The position numbers and the translations under genes were made by a program. Positions 1 through 5,023 of a DNA stretch of 6,307 nucleotides are shown one piece after another. The notes under the pieces are model-generated. The model searched no databases, had not been told where the DNA came from, and was given only the letters and a program-made list of their open reading frames with translations. Where the stretch lies: NCBI GenBank assembly GCA_964387645.1, contig CAYLYM010000160.1, positions 1-6,307 on the forward strand, read 5' to 3'. Source of the DNA: CAYLYM01 sp964387645 (GTDB lineage: Bacteria > Calditrichota > Calditrichia > RBG-13-44-9). Position 1 is the first letter of the stretch. The number at the start of each line of letters is the position of its first letter.

Positions 1-4
1 AAGT

Positions 5-46
5 AAAAAAATTTTTAATTTTCAAAGTATATTAAAACTTTGAAAA
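5..46 (-). terminator. Candidate intrinsic terminator for the beta-helix gene
   Basis: TTTTCAAAGT (19-28) and ACTTTGAAAA (37-46) form a perfect 10-bp stem around an eight-base loop. On the minus strand the stem is followed by TTAAAAA and then seven T residues (5-11). It lies about 112 bases past the stop codon. Only two G-C pairs and the displaced T-run make it weak, but it is the best candidate in the 158 bases after the gene. Confidence 0.4.
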
Positions 47-158
47 ATTATAGAATAACGAACAAATATTTATGACTATTTTATATTTCAAATTATTTTA
101 TAAAAAATTTTTTTTATTTTTGCTTCTTTGTTGTTTACTTAAAAGCTTTCATTTTTTA

Positions 159-2408
159 TTATTCTACAGTAAAACTCCACACATCTCCTTTAATTTTTTT
201 ATCTTTTCTAACTGTGTCTATTCGCCAAAAATATGTCTTTCCTTTTTCTAATTTAGGAAGTATAAAAATGTTATTCTTCTGATTTCCCATATACTCTTTT
301 GAACCCCTATTTGCTTTTTCTACTGACTCCTTATCCGTTCCAAAATAAATATCGTTTGAAACTGCTCTATAACCTGGCAACCACATCAAATCAACATCAA
401 CTTTTACACTCATCGCCTTATCAGGAGGTATCGGGATCGAAGCTTTTGAAGCCTGATATCCTGGTATCCAATAATTACTTGTTCCAAATTCATAAGCACC
501 AATATCAGGTGCATTACCTGTATATTCACCTGTTATTCCAGGTACATAATAACCCGCATCAATAATTGCAGCTTCAGGCTTTGGTCTAAAATCTAAATTA
601 TCCGGATCTCTAAGTTGAGAACGAACATCTCCTTCCCAATTATTAGAATGAAAACCAGGTAACCCCAGGCTTCTCTCTTTTTTAGAACTTGAAATCTCTC
701 CCGCTAAATTATTCCTTATAATAGTATGAGCATTTTCATCAGGATGATCTGCTCCAGGTCCCCATGTCGTTTCGTAATTATATCTTCTATCTTTTGGTAC
801 AGGTTGGCCCGTCAACGAACGAATTCCCAAATCCATATATTTATTGTCAAAAGATAAATTGTGATAAACCTGATGTGAATCCCCTTTCACCCAAAATGTC
901 TGTGTATTCCAAACAACATTATGATGAACCGTCCCACTATGAGGCAAATTTCGTTTTCCAAAAATATAACCAATAAATGAACCATCAAAGCGAATACCAA
1001 ATTTTGGTGGAGAAAAAGGATTTGCCTGGGCTGCATCATGACACCAATTATATCGCACTACTGTGCCAGGTTGATCAGCCGCACTAACCTGAATCAATCC
1101 CCCATCCGATTGCAGATGTCCACAGTCGTAAATATGGTTAAGCTCTATTATATTTCTCGGTCCGCTTTTAAAACCTTCAGAAGCTCCTGCGGTGTGTATA
1201 GTATTACGCCTGAAAATAGTCTCAACACCTTGGCTGCCATCAATTGTCCATCCCCTACCAACACAACTATAATCAATATCGTGAAAATAACAATTTTCTA
1301 CAATATTACCCTTCCCTTGAATTTTTAAACCCGGACCATCTGTATATTCAAATACACAATTTCGAATTATATTATTGGAAGTAACTTCACTGGAACTGAT
1401 TATAGATGTCACTTCAGGTTCATCTAATATGCCAAGCATTCGCTTTGAATAACTGGGATAAAGTAAATGACTATCTTCAACAATAGTATTCAAACAATTT
1501 TCTATTTTAAAAGTAGCACCAAAAAAATTCAATCCCCTAACAATCACATAATTACAATTTTTCAAAGTCAATGCATAAGTAATTATTTTCCCTCTTATTT
1601 CTTTTTTCCCTAGATCTTTTACATCTTCTGGCCACAAATATAATTCACCAGTAGATGGATTATAAAACCACTCTCCAGTGGTATCTAAGCATGATAAAGA
1701 ACATTCCAGGAAATACCAACCCTGCCGTTTTTTACTATTCCAAAATCGTTCATCTTTTAATCGATCCCAGAGATTGGGTTCATAAGTAAAATAATTTTGC
1801 CCTGTCCCATGATGTTTAACAAACTGTGCGAAAGTTAACCAGGAACCAATATTCATAATAGCAATTGCACCAGTAAAATCCTTTCCAGTTTTAGCCAAAT
1901 TATGATATTTTTTATCGTTAATTAAACGCCCATAAGTACTCTTATTATCCTGATGAGCCCAACTCTTTACCTGATTCCAAATAGAACCATCTTCCCACCT
2001 TGCATTTGGCCAACGGGCTGATATCATCGTTTTACCATCAACAAACAATTGCCAGATATCTGTGTCTATTCTTGTCCGAAAAATATTTCCTTTATATTCT
2101 TCCCATTTGGATTTTATCGGAATTGTCCCATCTAAAGTAACTTCTTCATCTTTATAAGTTGTAAAAAGAATTGGTTTATCAGCAGTCCCATTTAAATTTT
2201 TTATCAAAATTTCTTCGTGATATCTGCCTCCTCGAATATAACAAATATCGCCCGGCTTTATCACCTTAGCAGCCTTTTGAATTGTACGAAATGGTTTTGT
2301 TTTAGTACCGGGATTCTTATCATTTCCTTTCAAAGAAACAAAATATTCCGTAGCAAATAAAAAATTAAATAAAAACAATACGATGAATAAAGTTATTTTT
2401 GTCCTCAT
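159..2408 (-). CDS. Secreted right-handed parallel beta-helix protein (putative polysaccharide lyase or glycoside hydrolase) with C-terminal Fn3-like domain
   Basis: The protein has 749 residues from the ATG at 2408. Residues 1-19 form a type I signal peptide (short basic start, Leu/Phe-rich core, cleavage probably after A19), so it is exported. Residues 21-63 are the N-cap seen in many beta-helix carbohydrate enzymes (YFVSLKGNDKNPGT, then KPFRTIQKAA and a GD..Y.RGG.Y turn). A Trp-rich insertion (about 95-265) contains LFVDGK and ARWPNARWEDGS. Repeated Asn/Cys-rich coils run from about 275 to 570 (NCNYVIVRGLNF, NIIRNCVFEYTDG, GNIVENCYFHDID, NIIELNHIYDCG, VRYNWCHDA). A closing segment at 601-642 ends in APDIGAYEFG. 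Residues 659-749 resemble an Fn3-like sandwich (IYFGTDKESVEKA, KGKTYFWRIDTV, DVWSFTVE). Such folds occur in polysaccharide lyases, epimerases and GH141-type fucosidases or xylanases. I cannot assign the reaction. It lies 221 bases downstream of a fucosidase, so a glycan substrate is likely. A TTG 12 bases upstream is in frame but overlaps the Shine-Dalgarno sequence, so I chose the ATG. Confidence 0.88.
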   Translation of the reverse strand: MRTKITLFIVLFLFNFLFATEYFVSLKGNDKNPGTKTKPFRTIQKAAKVIKPGDICYIRGGRYHEEILIKNLNGTADKPILFTTYKDEEVTLDGTIPIKSKWEEYKGNIFRTRIDTDIWQLFVDGKTMISARWPNARWEDGSIWNQVKSWAHQDNKSTYGRLINDKKYHNLAKTGKDFTGAIAIMNIGSWLTFAQFVKHHGTGQNYFTYEPNLWDRLKDERFWNSKKRQGWYFLECSLSCLDTTGEWFYNPSTGELYLWPEDVKDLGKKEIRGKIITYALTLKNCNYVIVRGLNFFGATFKIENCLNTIVEDSHLLYPSYSKRMLGILDEPEVTSIISSSEVTSNNIIRNCVFEYTDGPGLKIQGKGNIVENCYFHDIDYSCVGRGWTIDGSQGVETIFRRNTIHTAGASEGFKSGPRNIIELNHIYDCGHLQSDGGLIQVSAADQPGTVVRYNWCHDAAQANPFSPPKFGIRFDGSFIGYIFGKRNLPHSGTVHHNVVWNTQTFWVKGDSHQVYHNLSFDNKYMDLGIRSLTGQPVPKDRRYNYETTWGPGADHPDENAHTIIRNNLAGEISSSKKERSLGLPGFHSNNWEGDVRSQLRDPDNLDFRPKPEAAIIDAGYYVPGITGEYTGNAPDIGAYEFGTSNYWIPGYQASKASIPIPPDKAMSVKVDVDLMWLPGYRAVSNDIYFGTDKESVEKANRGSKEYMGNQKNNIFILPKLEKGKTYFWRIDTVRKDKKIKGDVWSFTVE

Positions 2409-2411
2409 TAT

Positions 2412-2418
2412 CTCCTCC
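2412..2418 (-). promoter_or_regulatory. Strong Shine-Dalgarno sequence that fixes the start of the beta-helix gene
   Basis: The minus strand reads GGAGGAG, then ATA, then ATG at 2408. The longer reading frame beginning with TTG at 2420 would put this ribosome binding site inside its own first codons, and it would add four charged residues (MEEI) before the signal peptide. The ATG is therefore the better start. Confidence 0.8.
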
Positions 2419-2455
2419 AAATATTTAAAGAATAGTTTTTAGTTCAAATAATGCG

Positions 2456-2469
2456 TTCCCCTGGGGGAA
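2456..2469. repeat. GC-rich dyad TTCCCC-TG-GGGGAA in the leader of the beta-helix gene
   Basis: Two six-base arms are perfect inverted repeats around a two-base centre. The run of C and G stands out sharply in very AT-rich surroundings. It lies 48-61 bases upstream of the ATG, between the candidate promoter and the ribosome binding site. It could be an operator half-site pair, or an RNA hairpin of five base pairs with a four-base loop. No T-run follows it on the coding strand, so it is not a normal intrinsic terminator for the upstream gene. Function unknown. Confidence 0.4.
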
Positions 2470-2509
2470 TTTTGAAATTTATTTTTTATTAAAAAACTTC
2501 TTACATTGA

Positions 2510-2537
2510 CAAAAATACTTATTCGGAAATACATCAA
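2510..2537 (-). promoter_or_regulatory. Candidate Bacteroidota-type promoter for the beta-helix gene
   Basis: The minus strand has TTG (2535-2537), 17 bases, then TATTTTTG (2510-2517). This fits the Bacteroidota -33/-7 pattern (TTG or TTTG, then TAnnTTTG). The implied leader would be about 95 bases and would include the GC-rich dyad. A sigma70-like alternative lies just upstream: TTGAGC (2573-2578), 18 bases, TATAAA (2549-2554). Matches of this quality arise often by chance in AT-rich DNA, and the lineage's promoter consensus is not known. Confidence 0.3.
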
Positions 2538-2601
2538 TGAGCAAATCCTTTATATGTAAAATACAAAATTCAGCTCAACTTTTTCATTTTATTTTGAACT
2601 T

Positions 2602-2630
2602 AAGAATTAATACAACTACGAATAATTCTT
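2602..2630 (-). other. AT-rich stem-loop directly after the fucosidase stop codon
   Basis: On the minus strand AAGAATTA and TAATTCTT can pair (8 bp, 13-base loop), starting at the last base of the fucosidase stop codon. The stem has only one G-C pair and no T-run follows. It could protect a 3' end or stall transcription weakly, but it may also be chance. Confidence 0.2.
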
Positions 2631-4165
2631 TACTCATATAACAATTCACCTTTGGGGACAATTTTTAATACGTAGGCATAATCACATGGTTTTTCTTTTG
2701 GAAAAGTTACTTCAAGACCATTCTTTGTTTCTCTCCATTTAATTGTCTCATTTGATCCTAACATTGAGATAGATTTAATTCCTAACTTACTGACAGGATG
2801 TTCGGAGCTTAACGATTTAATGTAAAACTTACCAGATGCTGGCCATCCGAAACAAATAGCGTATAAAATTTCGTCTTTCACAGTAAACCGAACACAGTCA
2901 GGACCCATTTTGTATTTTTTATTCCTCCCATCAGTACTAAAATAAACCATAGTCCCTTCACCAAACTCACGCCACGGACGAGATCCATATATCGCTTCTC
3001 CATTAACTTTTAGCCATTTTCCGATTTCTTTCAAAGTTTTTACTTCCTCTTCACGAAGTGTCCCATCTGGTTTAGGACCAACATTTAGCAATAAATTACC
3101 ATTTTTACTTACAATATCTACTAACGCACCAATAAGATAATCAACAGGCCAAAATTCTGTATCTTTCACAAAACACCATCCATGTACGGCAATTTTATCA
3201 TCAGTCTGCCATTTGGATGATAATCTTATACTGTCCATACCGGATCTTTCAAAATCTTCTACTGCCATATCTGGATCTAAAAATTTTCTTTTATATGTCA
3301 AAACAACACCCTTCCCCCATTCTTGAGCACGATTATAATAATATGCCAAAACATTATAAAATTGCTGACGAAAATATGGTTTATTGAACTTCCTTTCTGC
3401 ATCTGCAATTCCACCATCAACATAAATATAATCCGGTTGATATTTATCTATAAGTTCCTTCAAAACATTTTCCCACTGTTGTTCATCTTCCGGACGTGGA
3501 GGATCATTATCACCACGACGATGCCCATAAAGACCTTCGTATTTGGGATTCCAGTTATCGTATTCAGGACGAAAATAATAATAACGCCAATGCCGACCAT
3601 AATGGGTTGAAACTCCCGTTTTAAGTCCAGCTCTTCTCGCAGCTTCTGTAAATTCTTTTACAATGTCACGCCTAGGTCCCATTACCGCAGAATTGTAACT
3701 GATATATTTTGAATCCCACAAAGCAAATCCATCATGGTGAACTGCTGCCGAAACTACATATTTGGCACCTGCTTCTTTGAATAATTGTACCCACTCATCC
3801 GGATTCCACTTTTCTGCCGTAAATAACGGAATAAAATCCTTGTAACCAAATTTATTCAAAGGTCCCCAGTTTTTTATATGATATTCTCTTATGTCAGAAT
3901 ATCTATGTTTTTTATTGAATGGAAAATACATCCAGTGAGGATACCATTCTGTTTTATATGCAGGTACTGAAAATGGTGCCCAATGAAAATAAATACCAAA
4001 CTTGGCATCTTCATACCATTTGGGAACCTTGTAATGCTTTAACGAAGCCTTTGTCGGCTCAAACCGGTAAGTTTGAAGACCTTTTGATTTTTTTTCAACA
4101 TTACATTGGAAAAAGAAAGCTAAAATAAAAATGATTATTAAATAAAATAACTTTTTGTAATACAT
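2630..4165 (-). CDS. GH29 alpha-L-fucosidase, exported, probable lipoprotein
   Basis: This 511-residue protein should hydrolyse terminal alpha-L-fucose from glycans by the retaining GH29 mechanism. A hydrophobic N-terminal segment (6-19) ends at C21, suggesting a lipoprotein, although Gln at -1 is unusual for a lipobox. The catalytic (beta/alpha)8-like domain spans about 35-390. GH29 pocket motifs are visible: KFGIYFHW (H61), TEWY (E73, W74), VHHDGFALWDS (H143, H144), GPRRDIV, GVSTHYGRHW, and PDYIYVDGG with D250 as the likely nucleophile. The acid/base is less certain; E306 or E303 in the stretch AVEDFERSG are candidates. WQTDDKIAVHGW and VSKNGNLLLNVGPKPDGTL close the barrel as in the family. 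Residues from about 395 fit the usual C-terminal beta-sandwich. Length is normal for bacterial GH29. The start is supported by AGAGGAGG five bases upstream of ATG. The next gene downstream encodes a secreted beta-helix protein, so both may act on one fucose-containing polysaccharide. Linkage preference cannot be read from sequence. Confidence 0.94.
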   Translation of the reverse strand: MYYKKLFYLIIIFILAFFFQCNVEKKSKGLQTYRFEPTKASLKHYKVPKWYEDAKFGIYFHWAPFSVPAYKTEWYPHWMYFPFNKKHRYSDIREYHIKNWGPLNKFGYKDFIPLFTAEKWNPDEWVQLFKEAGAKYVVSAAVHHDGFALWDSKYISYNSAVMGPRRDIVKEFTEAARRAGLKTGVSTHYGRHWRYYYFRPEYDNWNPKYEGLYGHRRGDNDPPRPEDEQQWENVLKELIDKYQPDYIYVDGGIADAERKFNKPYFRQQFYNVLAYYYNRAQEWGKGVVLTYKRKFLDPDMAVEDFERSGMDSIRLSSKWQTDDKIAVHGWCFVKDTEFWPVDYLIGALVDIVSKNGNLLLNVGPKPDGTLREEEVKTLKEIGKWLKVNGEAIYGSRPWREFGEGTMVYFSTDGRNKKYKMGPDCVRFTVKDEILYAICFGWPASGKFYIKSLSSEHPVSKLGIKSISMLGSNETIKWRETKNGLEVTFPKEKPCDYAYVLKIVPKGELLYE

Positions 4166-4170
4166 ATTAA

Positions 4171-4178
4171 CCTCCTCT
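4171..4178 (-). promoter_or_regulatory. Strong Shine-Dalgarno sequence of the fucosidase gene
   Basis: AGAGGAGG is followed by TTAAT and the ATG at 4165. It is near-complementary to a canonical 16S rRNA tail. Its strength is unusual if the host is a typical Bacteroidia member. Confidence 0.75.
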
Positions 4179-4275
4179 TTTATTTAATTTACTTTTCAAA
4201 ACAAATTTCGCAAAAACGAAAAGCTCAATTGAATATTGAAGGTTAACTTAAGTTTCTAAATAAATAAAAGAATTT

Positions 4276-4283
4276 CAAAAGTA
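4276..4283 (-). promoter_or_regulatory. Candidate -7 element upstream of the fucosidase gene
   Basis: The minus strand reads TACTTTTG, a perfect TAnnTTTG match, 111 bases before the ATG. The comparable match for the beta-helix gene is 102 bases before its ATG. No TTG or TTTG is found at the expected distance upstream, so this is weak. Confidence 0.2.
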
Positions 4284-4447
4284 AACCACAACATTCAGAA
4301 AATAGAACGTGTACAACACAGAGGGATTTTTTATAGATTTAAAAAAGTTAAGTTATTTTAGGAAATCCATTCACTTTTTCAGCTTTTTCTAAAGATATTA
4401 GTAATAACATATTTCTTTTATATTTATAATTATTATCAACATAATAA

Positions 4448-4485
4448 AGTAAATAAGAAAATTAGTTCTTCTATGTAAATTTACT
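4448..4485 (-). terminator. Possible weak terminator or stem-loop after the cupin gene
   Basis: The arms AGTAAAT/ATTTACT and AAGAA/TTCTT can pair into a 12-bp stem interrupted by an eight-base one-sided bulge, with a six-base loop. It lies about 45 bases past the cupin stop, and the coding strand continues with TTATTATG. Few G-C pairs and no true T-run make termination doubtful. Confidence 0.2.
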
Positions 4486-4529
4486 CAATTAAAATCATTA
4501 GTATCTGTTTTATCAGTGTTATTTGCATT

Positions 4530-4865
4530 CTATATTTTAATCCCGAAATAAGTAAGTACCAAATCTTTTCTCCCATTATTTTCTATGGAATGCATTTCAC
4601 CAGGCTCTACAACAGCACAAAAACCTGGCTCTAATTTAAAGGCAAGATTATTAATACGAATTACACCTATTCCTGACTCAACTAAAAACACCTCTGCAAT
4701 GTCTGCATGTGAATGAGCTTCTATAAATTGCCCCGTTGGAATAATTGACTGAGCAAATTGAGTAATATTTCCTAATTCCCCGTTCTTCAGTAATACCCTT
4801 TTCTTAACATTAGGATTGTGTGATACACATTGAATTTCCAATTCATTAAGGTTTACTATTTTCAT
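4530..4865 (-). CDS. Small single-domain metal-binding cupin protein
   Basis: The protein has 111 residues, no signal peptide and no membrane segment, so it is probably cytoplasmic. Both cupin motifs are intact. Motif 1 spans G45 to G65, with H51, H53 and E58 in AHSHADIAEVFLVESG. Motif 2 spans G81 to N96, with P88-G89 and H92 in EPGEMHSIEN. H51, H53, E58 and H92 are the expected metal ligands. Small cupins of this size include sugar-acid handling enzymes (KdgF-type), sugar-phosphate isomerases, dioxygenase-like proteins and plain ligand-binding proteins; the sequence does not choose between them. An in-frame stop directly precedes the ATG, so the start is certain. AGGGAG (4877-4882) is a possible ribosome binding site at a rather long 11-base spacing. 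It sits between a receptor gene and a fucosidase gene, separated from them by 158 and 364 bases. Confidence 0.9.
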   Translation of the reverse strand: MKIVNLNELEIQCVSHNPNVKKRVLLKNGELGNITQFAQSIIPTGQFIEAHSHADIAEVFLVESGIGVIRINNLAFKLEPGFCAVVEPGEMHSIENNGRKDLVLTYFGIKI

Positions 4866-4932
4866 TCAATCAAGTACTCCCTACATATTTTTATTTAGCA
4901 AAATTTTGTTTCTTCAATTAACTTCATGATAT

Positions 4933-4962
4933 ATTGTAAAAATTCTTCACACAAAGATTCAA
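4933..4962 (-). promoter_or_regulatory. Candidate sigma70-like promoter for the cupin gene
   Basis: The minus strand has TTGAAT (4957-4962), 18 bases, then TACAAT (4933-4938), giving a leader of about 60 bases. It matches 4 of 6 and 5 of 6 consensus positions. In such AT-rich DNA this is only suggestive. Confidence 0.25.
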
Positions 4963-5023
4963 ATTCACAAACAATTTTAAATTGTTAATTATAAAACCTT
5001 AGATAAAATCTGCAGTAAAAAAA

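Larger units (their letters stand above)
4166..4529. other. 364-base intergenic region between cupin and fucosidase; no convincing gene
   Basis: This very AT-rich stretch must hold the fucosidase leader and probably the end of the cupin transcript. I can see the ribosome binding site, a TAnnTTTG match at 4276-4283, two 10-bp perfect palindromes (AACTTAAGTT at 4245-4254 and GTAAATTTAC at 4475-4484), a small hairpin TTTCG-CAAAAA-CGAAA at 4206-4221, and a longer imperfect hairpin at 4448-4485. A minus-strand open stretch of 37 codons (4348-4461) contains an internal ATG at 4410 that would encode 20 residues. It could be a chance frame, a leader peptide or a gene remnant. Confidence 0.5.

Noticed and set aside
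299..1328. Three plus-strand open frames of 70-96 codons within the beta-helix gene (299-565, 764-976, 1038-1328)
   Set aside because: They lie antisense to a clearly coding gene, have low-complexity composition, and show no recognisable domain or ribosome binding site.
2409..2420. TTG start for the beta-helix protein at 2420
   Set aside because: The first codons would coincide with the GGAGGAG ribosome binding site; the ATG at 2408 has ideal spacing and gives a cleaner signal peptide.
2456..2490. GC-rich dyad followed by T-rich sequence as a plus-strand terminator
   Set aside because: Nothing is transcribed toward it on the plus strand within the window, and the T-rich sequence is interrupted.
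3323..4128. Plus-strand open frames at 3323-3610 and 3919-4128
   Set aside because: Both are antisense to conserved GH29 sequence; the first is an Ile/Thr-rich shadow and neither has supporting signals.
4381..4400. Repeated AAAAAG-type motifs suggesting a tandem repeat or CRISPR
   Set aside because: They are short A/T homopolymer coincidences without regular spacing or spacers.
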